Shown piece after piece: positions 8,718 to 17,527 of a stretch of 64,000 nt of DNA. This stretch comes from Bacteroidales bacterium (GTDB lineage Bacteria > Bacteroidota > Bacteroidia > Bacteroidales > P3). The notes under the pieces were generated by a model, which saw only the letters and a list, made by a program, of their open reading frames with translations, made no database searches and was not told the DNA's origin. Where the stretch lies: contig JAKVOZ010000005.1 in the NCBI GenBank assembly GCA_022482545.1, positions 86,617 through 150,616 of the forward strand, written 5' to 3'. Position numbers and translations under genes: made by a program. Every line of letters starts with the position of its first letter. The first letter of the stretch is position 1.

Positions 8718-9689
8718 ATGAAAAAGATTGTTTTATTAATATTAGCGTTTTTTGTGTTTGATGCAGTATATTCTCAAACGGAAACATATAGTATTGAATA
8801 TGAGACCCACAAAGTAGGAGTATTTAATCCTGAATGGGAGATTGAGCATATTCTTAACCCTAATAAATATGAGCATATCACCGGTTTCTTTCGTGAAGAG
8901 TTAGCAAAGACAATAGTTGATGCAGTTAAGACTAAGAGAGTTAAGATTTTTGACATACGAAAAAGGGAGATAACGCTTGATACTGTTGTTAAGAACATAA
9001 TAAACTTTGAAAGAGAAAATTTTAATCATATAATAGGAAAAGATAGTGCATTAACATATATCATTCCTTTCATTTCAGCATATGATTTTGAAGAAGCGGT
9101 AAGATATGATTACAAAAACCTTGGCATAGAAAAGAAAGTAACAGCCTATTGTCCATACATAGTAAGATATAAGCAGTTTAATGGAGAGAAGAATGATAGT
9201 GTGCAGATGCCTTTGTTTTGGATATTTCCCAAAGATACTGTAAAAATGCAACCAAATGAAAAAATTGAGGACAACATTGTTAGTATTCCTGACACGGTTA
9301 TAAGTGTTTTGGATTTAAAATATCCAGTTCAAATGCCGTTATCTACAAGTATATTTGAGAATGTTAAAGAAAAGAAAGTGAAAGTTTATCATAGTGATGG
9401 CAGTGAATTTAAGACACCAAAGGAGATAGATAATCTTTTTGTTATTTCTCATAAGATTACATTCACTATTGCTAATGAAGAAAGCGAAAAAGATACTACT
9501 CAAACAGTTTTTGATGATATTTTGCCAGAAGATATAATAGGATTAAGAATAGGAGAGAAGTGGGCAATAAATAAAAAGAATCTAATAATAAGTAAGAAGA
9601 TTGATTATTTTTTACCACTATTTAAATATGATGAGAATAATTCTCTTCAACTTGGAGTAAGAATATATAATTATCCAGCAAAGAACTAA
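8718..9689 (+). CDS. Secreted GldN-like protein, copy 2
   Basis: A paralogue of the preceding gene: signal peptide MKKIVLLILAFFVFDAVYSQ, the same two-half layout, the motif KKVTAYCPYIVRY matching KVVTAFCPVITRD of copy 1, and PLFWIFPKD, very like the LFWiYYP core of GldN. The second half repeats the pattern (IGEKWAINKK, DYFLPLF). With 4 bp between the genes they are surely co-transcribed and may form a complex. T9SS structural genes are not next to them, so a role in secretion is only a suggestion. Confidence 0.6.
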   Translation: MKKIVLLILAFFVFDAVYSQTETYSIEYETHKVGVFNPEWEIEHILNPNKYEHITGFFREELAKTIVDAVKTKRVKIFDIRKREITLDTVVKNIINFERENFNHIIGKDSALTYIIPFISAYDFEEAVRYDYKNLGIEKKVTAYCPYIVRYKQFNGEKNDSVQMPLFWIFPKDTVKMQPNEKIEDNIVSIPDTVISVLDLKYPVQMPLSTSIFENVKEKKVKVYHSDGSEFKTPKEIDNLFVISHKITFTIANEESEKDTTQTVFDDILPEDIIGLRIGEKWAINKKNLIISKKIDYFLPLFKYDENNSLQLGVRIYNYPAKN

Positions 9690-9704
9690 TAAATTTGTCT
9701 TAAT

Positions 9705-10241
9705 ATGAATACTAAATTGTCAATGGATTCTTTGAATAGAATATCAATCCAAGAATTTAAACAAAGTGAGAAAACTCCTATAACTATTATTCTTGACAAC
9801 ATAAGAAGTATGAATAATATTGGGTCAGTGTTTAGAACATCTGATGCTTTTAGAATAGAGAAGATATGGCTTTGTGGTATTACTGCAACGCCACCACATA
9901 GAGAAATAAATAAAACTGCTCTTGGTGCAACTGATAGTGTGGAATGGGAATATTGTTCTTCTTGTATTCAATGCGTAAATAATCTTAAAGAAAAGAACTA
10001 TAAGATATATTCTATTGAACAAACAACAGATAGTATTATGCTTGAAGATTTTCAAATCAAACAAACGCCAATAGCAATTGTTTTTGGCAATGAGGTTGAT
10101 GGCGTTGAGCAAGAAGTTATCAATGTTTCAGATGGAGTAATTGAGATACCACAGTTTGGAACAAAGCATAGCCTTAACATTTCTGTTTCTTGCGGAATAG
10201 TTGTTTGGGAATTATTTAAAAAAATACAACCAAAATATTAA
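9705..10241 (+). CDS. TrmH/SpoU-family RNA 2'-O-methyltransferase
   Basis: A 178-residue SPOUT-class methyltransferase that would 2'-O-methylate tRNA or rRNA. The three family motifs are present: N-x-G-x-x-x-R-T in NIGSVFRTSDAF (near residue 40), the SAM-knot strand IVFGNEVDGV (near residue 125) and IPQFGTKHSLNISVS (near residue 148), with the catalytic-type Asn/Arg in place. There is no extra RNA-binding domain, so it is a minimal member. The substrate cannot be told from sequence. Its stop lies 2 bp from that of convergent polA, with no room for a separate terminator. Confidence 0.88.
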   Translation: MNTKLSMDSLNRISIQEFKQSEKTPITIILDNIRSMNNIGSVFRTSDAFRIEKIWLCGITATPPHREINKTALGATDSVEWEYCSSCIQCVNNLKEKNYKIYSIEQTTDSIMLEDFQIKQTPIAIVFGNEVDGVEQEVINVSDGVIEIPQFGTKHSLNISVSCGIVVWELFKKIQPKY

Positions 10242-10243
10242 TC

Positions 10244-13003
10244 TTATTTTGCTTCTAACCAATTGTTACCAACACTACATTGTGCAAATACAGGTACATT
10301 AAGTTTTAGTGCATTTTGCATTTGAGTTGTTACTATTTCTTTTATTTGAGATAGTTCTTCTTTTTTAACATCAAAGATTAACTCGTCATGTATTTGAAGA
10401 ATCATCTTAGAAGTTAAGTTCTCTTCTTTTATTTGTTTAAAGATATTAACCATAGCAATCTTTATCATATCGGCAGAAGTACCTTGAATAGTCATATTAA
10501 CTGCATTACGATTATCAAAGTTTCTAAGGTTACCATTAGCAGAATTAATATTAGGTAAGTATCTTCTTCTATTGCAAAGAGTAATAGCATAGCCGTGTTT
10601 TTGACTAAACGCTATTCTGTCTTCAATGAATTGTTTTATATCAGGATAGGAAAGAAAATATTGGTCAATAAGATTTTGTGCTTCTGAGCGAGGAATATGT
10701 AATCCTTCTGCTAAGCCAAAAGCAGATATACCATATATAATACCAAAGTTCACACTCTTTGCATTTCTTCTCATATCTTTTGTTACTTCTTCTGGCGGAA
10801 GATGATAAATCTTTGAAGCAGTGGCAAGGTGAATATCTTTTCCTTCAATAAAATCATTACACATATGTTTGTCATTACTCAAAGATGCTATTATACGAAG
10901 TTCTATCTGTGAATAATCTGCTGAAAGCAATATATGGTTATCATCACTTGGAATGAAGGCTCGGCGAATTTCTTTTCCTCTTTCTGTACGTATTGGAATA
11001 TTTTGCAAGTTTGGATTAGTAGAAGATAGTCTTCCTGTTGCAGTTATAGCTTGGTTAAATGAGGTATGAATCTTGTTTGTTTTTTTATTTATAAGCAATG
11101 GAAGGGCATCAATATAAGTACTTTTCAATTTGGTTATCGAACGATATTCTAAAATTAATGGTATTATTGGATGAACATATAATAATTTTTCTAAAACTTC
11201 TTCAGAAGTAGAAAATTGTTTTGTTTTTGTTTTCTTTGCTTTTCTGCCATTGTTTATATCAAGGCGGTCAAAAAGTATTTCACCAAGTTGTTTAGGAGAA
11301 GAAATATTAAATTCAATTCCTGCTAAATCATATATCTTTTTTTCAATGCTTTCTTTTTCTTTTTGTAAGTCCAAAGAGAATTGTTTTAAAACATCAACAT
11401 CTATTCTTACCCCTTCTCTTTCCATTGAAGAAAGCACCTCAACAAGAGGCATCTCAACATCATAGAAAAGAAAATCTTCTTCATCTTCTTTTAATTTTGC
11501 TTTAAAGATAGGATATAATTGATAAATAATATCAGATTGTTCAATAAAGAAGTCTTTAATCACATTTATATCATTAGTCTTTTGAAGTATCTTTGCTTCA
11601 TAGTTTAGATATATTTGACTAAGGTCATCAATCTTACTCCTTTCTTCTGATGCAATTAAATAATGTGATAGCATAATATCAAAGACATTGCCACTTATTT
11701 CTATTCCATAATTTAAAAGACAGTTCCTATTTTTCTTTAAATCATAGCATATTTTATTTATTGAGTTATCTTCAAATAGTTGTTTGTATGGTTTTATTTG
11801 TTGTTTTGTTATTTCATCACTATCATTAAATGGTAAATAGAATCCTTTGTTTTTATCAACAACTATTGCTAATCCTTTAATCTTACTATCAATATTTTCT
11901 CCAACAATATTTAATGAGAATGCAAATTCATTGTTATTTCTTATTAATTCAATAATAGATTGTGTTTGAGTGTCTTCTTCAATAATAGAATAAGAGTGAG
12001 GAGTTGAATTAAGACAATTATAAGAAGAAAAAGAAAATAAACTATTATCTTCTTCTTTTGAATTATTATCAAAAAGAGAAGAGGTAGAAGATTGGTTTTC
12101 TTGTTGAGGTTGTTGATTTATCTTATAGAAAGAAAAGAATCTTTCAGAAAATTTCTTAAACTCTAACTCATCAAACAATCTTTTACATTCAATAAAGTTA
12201 GGTTTTTCCATTTGACATTCTTTTTCATTAAACTCTATTGGCACATCAAGTCTTATTGTTGCAAGTTCTTTACTGATAATTGCAGAATCCTTATTGTCTT
12301 CTATTGCTTTTCGTACTGAATTGTTTTCTATTTTATTAGTGTTGGCAAGAATATCTTCAATAGAATCAAAATCTTTCATTAATGCTTTTGCTTTCTTTTC
12401 GCCAATACCTTTAACACCAGGAATATTATCAGAACAATCACCCCAAAGACCAAGAATATCTATTACTTGACAAGGAGTTCTTATCTCAAATTTTTCTAAC
12501 ACTTCTTTTACTCCCATAATTTGTTCTGGATTTCCCATTCTTGGAAGTTTTAAAATAAAAATATTATCATCAACAAGTTGAGCATAATCTTTATCAGGCG
12601 TTACCATAAAGACATCAAAATTTTGTTTAGCTGCTTTTTTTGCTAATGTACCAATAACATCATCTGCTTCATATCCTTCTTTACTTATCATTGGTATATT
12701 CATAGCTTCTATTAATTTCTTTATGTAAGGAATTGAAGTGCGAATATCTTCTGGCATTGCTTCACGATTAGATTTATACTGCTCATATTCTTCATGACGA
12801 AAAGTAGGGGCTTGCAAATCAAAACAAATAGCAAGATGTGTTGGATTATGTTTTTGAATTATATCAAGCAAAGTATTAAAAAACCCAAGAATAGCAGAAG
12901 TATTTAATCCTTTACTATTTATTCTTGGATTTTTATTCAAAGCATAAAAAGAACGATAGATTAACGCCATTGCGTCAATAAGGTATAATTGATTTTTATT
13001 CAT
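10244..13003 (-). CDS. polA: DNA polymerase I
   Basis: A 919-residue family-A polymerase for Okazaki-fragment processing and repair. It has an N-terminal 5'-3' exonuclease/FEN domain (residues 1-290, with DKDYAQLVD and G-V-x-G-I-G-E-K-K-A), a middle 3'-5' exonuclease-like domain (about 340-520) and a polymerase domain with DYSQIELR, the RRNAKSVNFGIIYG helix and QIHDELIFD. The proofreading domain looks inactive: the DxE of exo motif I is replaced (FAFSLN, Ser363 and Asn365), although the later Asp positions (CYD; EQSDI) remain. It begins 7 bp after the M64 peptidase gene, so the two are probably co-transcribed. Confidence 0.96.
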   Translation of the reverse strand: MNKNQLYLIDAMALIYRSFYALNKNPRINSKGLNTSAILGFFNTLLDIIQKHNPTHLAICFDLQAPTFRHEEYEQYKSNREAMPEDIRTSIPYIKKLIEAMNIPMISKEGYEADDVIGTLAKKAAKQNFDVFMVTPDKDYAQLVDDNIFILKLPRMGNPEQIMGVKEVLEKFEIRTPCQVIDILGLWGDCSDNIPGVKGIGEKKAKALMKDFDSIEDILANTNKIENNSVRKAIEDNKDSAIISKELATIRLDVPIEFNEKECQMEKPNFIECKRLFDELEFKKFSERFFSFYKINQQPQQENQSSTSSLFDNNSKEEDNSLFSFSSYNCLNSTPHSYSIIEEDTQTQSIIELIRNNNEFAFSLNIVGENIDSKIKGLAIVVDKNKGFYLPFNDSDEITKQQIKPYKQLFEDNSINKICYDLKKNRNCLLNYGIEISGNVFDIMLSHYLIASEERSKIDDLSQIYLNYEAKILQKTNDINVIKDFFIEQSDIIYQLYPIFKAKLKEDEEDFLFYDVEMPLVEVLSSMEREGVRIDVDVLKQFSLDLQKEKESIEKKIYDLAGIEFNISSPKQLGEILFDRLDINNGRKAKKTKTKQFSTSEEVLEKLLYVHPIIPLILEYRSITKLKSTYIDALPLLINKKTNKIHTSFNQAITATGRLSSTNPNLQNIPIRTERGKEIRRAFIPSDDNHILLSADYSQIELRIIASLSNDKHMCNDFIEGKDIHLATASKIYHLPPEEVTKDMRRNAKSVNFGIIYGISAFGLAEGLHIPRSEAQNLIDQYFLSYPDIKQFIEDRIAFSQKHGYAITLCNRRRYLPNINSANGNLRNFDNRNAVNMTIQGTSADMIKIAMVNIFKQIKEENLTSKMILQIHDELIFDVKKEELSQIKEIVTTQMQNALKLNVPVFAQCSVGNNWLEAK

Positions 13004-13010
13004 AAGTTTT

Positions 13011-14279
13011 TTAATTACAATATATGTTTAACATATCTTTTATTACCTTTGTACATATAGGACAGAAAGGTTTAAGATCTCGCATCATACAATGTTGATA
13101 GGGACGATAGAATCCTTTATTTTTATATGCAGCCCCCTCAAAAACTCCTATCTTATTGTCATATTCTTTTGTACTTGGAGTTGGAATAGGGGTTGAATTA
13201 TCAATCATTGTCTTCCATTTTTTATTAAAATTTTTTAATGTAGTTATATTCTTTTCATAAGGTTCTGCTTTTTCAGAGGATAGTCCTGCATCAGAATCAT
13301 TATCTGAATATTCATCACCAAGACCTGCAAAAGAATGACTAAATTCATGAACAAGAACTTCTCTACTTCTTTCACCTACATAGCATGTCGCATAATAATT
13401 ATATATACCTCCACCACCATAAACATCACTATTGCACATTAAAATAACAGCATCATATGGAGTTTGATTTAAAACATCATTCAAATCCCACAATCTCTCT
13501 GTCATTATGTATCTTTCTGAACCAAAAGTATTATAATGTACTCCAAGTTCATTAACATCATTCTCTCTTCCTTTCAATCCAGGTATGCCACTCTTTTCAC
13601 AAAAATATTCAATACCAATAACATTTATCTTATCTTTCATTTCACTATAAGGAGCAATGCTAAAAAGATAATCATTGAAAGTTTTTAAATCTTTATTCAT
13701 TTTATCTCCTTCTTTTGAAGTATAACCTATTGGAAGAATAACAACATCAAGTCTTTTTTCAAGTGGTTTATTAACTTTATTTAATGGAATTATTTTCCTT
13801 GTTATGTTGTCATATAAGTCTTCAACTTGATTTTCTTCAAAATGAGTCCTTGTTATTTCTTGCCAATTATTTACACTATCTCTTGAATAAAAAACAATAT
13901 CAACATCAGTCTTTGGATATGGAATGATTAAAACCTCTTCAAAATTACCGCAAGTATTAGTTGCTTCTTTTGTTGAAAGCCATTCATTAAACAAAGAAGA
14001 AAATCCTTTTGAATAAATAATCTTTTTTTCTTTATTATCAAATAATGCAACTTTATATGCTCCATTGTTTGTAGAATCAATAAGAGATGTTTTACTACCA
14101 GCAAAAAAAGGTAGTTTTTGATAACGATTAATAGTGTAGTATTCTATTCCCACTCTTCCGCTATGGCTATAATCTATTCTAATACTTCCTTCTTGAAAAT
14201 ATTTTTCCCATTGACATAAGGCTAATAATGGGTTTAATATGAATATTGCAAGTAAAATCTTCTTAAAATCTTTAATCAT
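13011..14279 (-). CDS. Secreted M64-family (IgA peptidase type) metallopeptidase
   Basis: A 422-residue protein with an N-terminal signal peptide (residues 1-22). The zinc-binding motif HEFSHSFAGLGDEY is exactly the extended HExxH-x8-9-D/E pattern of peptidase family M64, whose founder is the Clostridium ramosum IgA protease. The family's N-terminal beta-domain precedes it, and four C-terminal cysteines (CMMRDLKPFCPIC) probably form disulfides. Many gut Bacteroidota carry M64 proteins whose substrates are unknown, so IgA cleavage should not be assumed. It lies immediately upstream of polA. Confidence 0.88.
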   Translation of the reverse strand: MIKDFKKILLAIFILNPLLALCQWEKYFQEGSIRIDYSHSGRVGIEYYTINRYQKLPFFAGSKTSLIDSTNNGAYKVALFDNKEKKIIYSKGFSSLFNEWLSTKEATNTCGNFEEVLIIPYPKTDVDIVFYSRDSVNNWQEITRTHFEENQVEDLYDNITRKIIPLNKVNKPLEKRLDVVILPIGYTSKEGDKMNKDLKTFNDYLFSIAPYSEMKDKINVIGIEYFCEKSGIPGLKGRENDVNELGVHYNTFGSERYIMTERLWDLNDVLNQTPYDAVILMCNSDVYGGGGIYNYYATCYVGERSREVLVHEFSHSFAGLGDEYSDNDSDAGLSSEKAEPYEKNITTLKNFNKKWKTMIDNSTPIPTPSTKEYDNKIGVFEGAAYKNKGFYRPYQHCMMRDLKPFCPICTKVIKDMLNIYCN

Positions 14280-14307
14280 TTCTTTATTTCTTATATGTTT
14301 TATTTTG

Positions 14308-14315
14308 CAAATCTA
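14308..14315 (-). promoter_or_regulatory. Promoter -7 box (TAGATTTG, minus strand) for M64-polA
   Basis: The plus strand reads CAAATCTA, giving TAGATTTG on the minus strand about 30 nt before the M64 start. A CTTG -33-like element lies 20 bp further upstream (14336-14339). Confidence 0.6.
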
Positions 14316-14369
14316 AGCATTTATTTTCATTCATACAAGATAAAAAAATAAATTTGAATTTAACTTAAT

Positions 14370-14405
14370 TAACTCTTCGTAAAAATTAATTATAATGAAG
14401 AGTTA
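14370..14405. repeat. Intergenic inverted repeat with dispersed 20-bp sequence
   Basis: Arms TAACTCTTC (14370-14378) and GAAGAGTTA (14397-14405). The first 20 bp (14370-14389) recur exactly at 20043-20062, between the GT4 and prenyl synthase genes. Confidence 0.7.
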
Positions 14406-14436
14406 TGAAAATATTTTGAAGTTTTTTTAATATTTC

Positions 14437-14468
14437 TTTGTATAATTATTTTTTTCTTTCTATTTTTG
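14437..14468 (+). promoter_or_regulatory. tnaA promoter (TTTG-N20-TATTTTTG)
   Basis: The -33 box TTTG (14437-14440) and -7 box TATTTTTG (14461-14468) are separated by 20 bp, a full match to the Bacteroidota vegetative promoter. The transcript would start near 14473, leaving a leader of about 190 nt before tnaA. Confidence 0.8.
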
Positions 14469-14489
14469 CAAAAAGGTAATTATTTTAAT

Positions 14490-14570
14490 ATGAAAGTTGC
14501 AACTCACATAAAGTTTATTTCTCATGAGTTCCTAAATATTAAGGAACGTGATAAATTTTTGTTCCTTTAA
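14490..14570 (+). CDS. Candidate leader peptide ORF upstream of tnaA (26 codons)
   Basis: A short ORF (ATG at 14490, TAA at 14568) begins just after the predicted transcript start. It contains no Trp codon, so it is not a close TnaC homologue. Its last codons overlap hairpin arms, so translating it would decide which hairpin forms. Coding is not proven; it could be chance in an AT-rich leader. Confidence 0.3.
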   Translation: MKVATHIKFISHEFLNIKERDKFLFL

Positions 14571-14574
14571 TATT
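14528..14574 (+). promoter_or_regulatory. Mutually exclusive hairpins in the tnaA leader
   Basis: Hairpin A pairs GTTCCT (14528-14533) with AGGAAC (14542-14547). Hairpin B pairs 14535-14547 with 14561-14574 (13 bp, one bulged T). They share 14542-14547, so only one can form. No U-tract follows B, so this is not a plain intrinsic terminator. Confidence 0.45.
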
Positions 14575-14661
14575 ATATTACATTTTATATCGTACAAATT
14601 ATTTCATTAATTACACACGTATTTTTATTAACAATAAATAAATTTAAAAAATTAAAATATT

Positions 14662-16038
14662 ATGGAATTACCATTTGCAGAATCTTGGAAAATCAAGATG
14701 GTTGAACCAATTAGAAAAAGTACACGCAGTGAACGTGAACAATGGTTAAAGGAAGCACATTATAATGTATTCCAATTAAAAGCAGAACAAGTTTATATAG
14801 ACCTTCTTACAGATAGTGGAACAGGTGCTATGAGCGATAGACAATGGTCTGCATTAATGTTAGGAGATGAAAGCTATGCAGGAGCTACATCTTTCTACAA
14901 ATTTGAATCAATGGTTCAAAAAATAACAGGTTTCAAACACGTTATCCCTACTCACCAAGGTAGAGCAGCAGAAAACGTATTGTTCTCTTATCTTGTAAAA
15001 GCAGGCAACGTTATCCCTGGTAACGCACACTTTGATACAACAAAAGGACATATTGAAAGCCGTAAAGCAAAAGCTATTGATGTTACAGTTGATGAAGCAA
15101 AAAATACTCAACTTGAAGTACCTTTTAAAGGAAACGTTAGCATTGAGAAACTTGAAAAAGTATTAAAAGAAAATAAAGGTAATGTTCCTTTTATGGTACT
15201 TACAGTTACTAACAACACTGTTGGCGGACAACCAGTAAGTATGCAAAACATTAAAGAAACAAGTGCTCTTTGCAAAAAATATAATGTGCCTATTGTAATG
15301 GATTCAGCACGTTTTGCAGAAAATGCTTATTTCATTAAGACAAGAGAAAAAGGTTATGAGAACAAAACAATAAAAGAAATAGCATTAGAGATGTTTTCTT
15401 ATGTTGATGGAATGACAATGAGTGCAAAGAAAGATGCAATCGTTAATATGGGTGGCTTCATTGCAACAAATAAAGACGATTGGTATGAAGGAGCTAAGAT
15501 GTTCTGTATTCCTTTTGAAGGATATATCACTTATGGTGGTTTAAACGGAAGAGACCTTAATGCACTTGCTGTTGGACTTGATGAAAACACAGAGTTTGAT
15601 ATGCTTGAAACACGTATTAAACAAGTACAATATTTAGCAAGTAAATTAGATGAATATCATATTCCTTATCAAAGACCAGCAGGTGGGCACGCTATCTTTG
15701 TTGATGCAGATAAAGTATTAGACTGCGTACCAAAAGAAGAATTTCCTGCTCAAACTCTTACATGCGAATTATATTTAGAGGCTGGTGTTAGAGCTTGTGA
15801 AATAGGTTATATATTAGCAGATAGGGACCCTGTTACAAGAGAGAATCGTTTTGGTGGATTAGACCTTCTTAGAATGGCTATACCAAGAAGAGTTTATACT
15901 AATAATCACATGGACGTTATTGCTGCTGCATTAAAGAACGTTTATGAAAGAAGAGAAACAGTTAAACATGGTGTTGCTATTGAATGGGAAGCTCCACTTA
16001 TGAGACACTTTACTGTTAAACTAAAAAGATTAGGATAA
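14662..16038 (+). CDS. tnaA: Tryptophanase
   Basis: A PLP enzyme that splits L-tryptophan to indole, pyruvate and ammonia. The 458-residue protein matches the tryptophanase/tyrosine phenol-lyase family end to end, with the PLP lysine in MSAKKDA. Two specificity positions favour tryptophanase: FDTTKGH carries the Asp found in TnaA where phenol-lyases have Thr, and ACEIGY lacks the Arg phenol-lyases use for tyrosine (MERG). Other landmarks are PTHQGRAAE, DSARFAENAYF and the C-terminal R-H-F-T. It is a single-gene transcript with a leader of about 190 nt and a terminator at 16066-16098; no tryptophan permease is adjacent. Confidence 0.95.
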   Translation: MELPFAESWKIKMVEPIRKSTRSEREQWLKEAHYNVFQLKAEQVYIDLLTDSGTGAMSDRQWSALMLGDESYAGATSFYKFESMVQKITGFKHVIPTHQGRAAENVLFSYLVKAGNVIPGNAHFDTTKGHIESRKAKAIDVTVDEAKNTQLEVPFKGNVSIEKLEKVLKENKGNVPFMVLTVTNNTVGGQPVSMQNIKETSALCKKYNVPIVMDSARFAENAYFIKTREKGYENKTIKEIALEMFSYVDGMTMSAKKDAIVNMGGFIATNKDDWYEGAKMFCIPFEGYITYGGLNGRDLNALAVGLDENTEFDMLETRIKQVQYLASKLDEYHIPYQRPAGGHAIFVDADKVLDCVPKEEFPAQTLTCELYLEAGVRACEIGYILADRDPVTRENRFGGLDLLRMAIPRRVYTNNHMDVIAAALKNVYERRETVKHGVAIEWEAPLMRHFTVKLKRLG

Positions 16039-16065
16039 TATTCTTTTAATATATTTAACAATAAT

Positions 16066-16098
16066 AAAGGGTTATCTTTAATAATAAGATAACCCTTT
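16066..16098. terminator. Bidirectional terminator between tnaA and the lipoprotein gene
   Basis: A perfect 13-bp stem (16066-16078 and 16086-16098) with a 7-nt loop, followed by T's on the plus strand. It lies between two convergent genes. Confidence 0.85.
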
Positions 16099-16109
16099 TT
16101 GTTATTCCT

Positions 16110-16463
16110 CTATTTCTTTTTCAAATCCCAAACAACATTACCTTTATATGATAGTTTCAACTCTTTCTCATTTAATGTTGTGATGTCATAGGTCATTGTA
16201 TCCATAAATTCATTCCCATTACCAATACTTTTTGAAACAAGTTTAAGTTTATTACCTTCTTTTATATACGACTTAATAACAAGTGTTGCCATATTTATTG
16301 ATTTAGCTGAACCATCTTTATTAAATTCTATGCCTTGTTTTTTTCCTACTTGACCAACAATAGGTTCAGTCCATATACCAATAATATCTTTATTCTTAGT
16401 TTGACATCCTGCTATTAAACAACTTAATCCTGCAATGATAATTATTCTTTTATTTATTCTCAT
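16110..16463 (-). CDS. Lipocalin-like lipoprotein
   Basis: A 117-residue protein with a lipoprotein signal peptide: charged MRINKR, hydrophobic core and lipobox LIAGC (Cys20). The mature part begins with an I-I-G-I-W-T-E segment and a G-I-E-F-N-K-D-G-S-A-K turn, the start of the small lipocalin-like domains common in Bacteroidota lipoproteins, and ends with V-V-W-D-L. About eight beta strands are expected. It is one of the few genes here ending in TAG. It lies 15 bp after the prenyl synthase gene, perhaps on the same transcript. Ligand unknown. Confidence 0.7.
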   Translation of the reverse strand: MRINKRIIIIAGLSCLIAGCQTKNKDIIGIWTEPIVGQVGKKQGIEFNKDGSAKSINMATLVIKSYIKEGNKLKLVSKSIGNGNEFMDTMTYDITTLNEKELKLSYKGNVVWDLKKK

Positions 16464-16478
16464 AATCTTAATATTTTT

Positions 16479-17453
16479 TTATCGACTTCTATCTATTAAT
16501 TTATTAGCAAAAGTTCTTAGATTTTCTTTCTTTTTATCTTCTACACTTACTTTATCTAATGCAGAAAGAGCTTTGTCTGTATAATCTTTTATCATCTTCT
16601 CAATATCTTCTTTAACTGAATATTTCTCAAAAATATCCCTTACTGTTTTTTGTTTCTTTTGAAAATCTATTGTCTTAGTTAAATATTCATTAAGAAGTAT
16701 TTGTTTATCCTTTTCATCTGCTTTCTCTATCGCAGTAAGATAAAGTATTGTTTTTTTGTTGTCAGCAATGTCAGTTCCTGTTACTTTTCCAAAATCTTTT
16801 AAGTTGCTCCAACAATCAAGTACATCATCTTGTAATTGAAAAGCTATTCCAATATTTAAACCAAATTCTGATAAAAGATTCATATCTTCTGCTTCTGCTT
16901 TTGATATTATTGCTCCCATCTTTAATGCCCCTGCAAGAAGTACTCCTGTTTTTAAACTTATCATACCAATATACTCTTTCTTTGTTACATCATGACGGTT
17001 CTCAAAATCCATATCATATGCCTGCCCTTGACAGATATTTATCAAAACAGCAGTCATTGTTTTAGTTAAAGATGGAATGAATTCTTTATCACAATTAAGA
17101 ATATATTGATAAGCCAACGCAAACATAGCATCTCCTGAAAGTATTGCTTTGTTAGTCCCATATTTCTGATAAACAGTAGGCTTGCCTCTTCTTAATGGAG
17201 AAGCGTCCATAATATCATCATGCAAAAGAGTAAAATTGTGTAAAACCTCAATTGCAATTGCAGCATTATATGCTTTCTCTATTTCACAATCAAACATATC
17301 TGCTACAACCAAAGTAAGCATTGGACGAATACGCTTGCCACCTTGATGTAAGGAATAGTCAATAGGTTCATATAAAGTAATAGGATTAAAATCATATTTT
17401 TCATTTTCCACTATTTCTATTGCTTTCTTTTGTAATTGCTCAAAACTATACAT
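16479..17453 (-). CDS. Short-chain polyprenyl diphosphate synthase (FPP/GGPP type)
   Basis: A trans-prenyltransferase of 324 residues that would condense IPP onto allylic diphosphates. The first aspartate-rich motif is DDIMD (in LLHDDIMDASPLRRG) and the second is DDVLD (in FQLQDDVLDCW), with the G-K-R-I-R-P substrate loop near residue 40. The fifth residue before the first motif is Phe, which in this family usually limits products to C15-C20. This contrasts with Ala in the paralogue at 20196-21173, so the two probably divide short- and long-chain synthesis. It follows wecB by 74 bp. Confidence 0.88.
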   Translation of the reverse strand: MYSFEQLQKKAIEIVENEKYDFNPITLYEPIDYSLHQGGKRIRPMLTLVVADMFDCEIEKAYNAAIAIEVLHNFTLLHDDIMDASPLRRGKPTVYQKYGTNKAILSGDAMFALAYQYILNCDKEFIPSLTKTMTAVLINICQGQAYDMDFENRHDVTKKEYIGMISLKTGVLLAGALKMGAIISKAEAEDMNLLSEFGLNIGIAFQLQDDVLDCWSNLKDFGKVTGTDIADNKKTILYLTAIEKADEKDKQILLNEYLTKTIDFQKKQKTVRDIFEKYSVKEDIEKMIKDYTDKALSALDKVSVEDKKKENLRTFANKLIDRSR

Positions 17454-17527
17454 AATTATTGTTTTTTTATTAATTCTTATTCTTATACCATATTGATAAT
17501 CAATAGTTGTTATCTTTTAATCTTGAT

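Noticed and set aside
14662..16038. Tyrosine phenol-lyase
   Set aside because: The FDTT Asp and the absence of the phenol-lyase Arg (EIG instead of ERG) point to tryptophanase.
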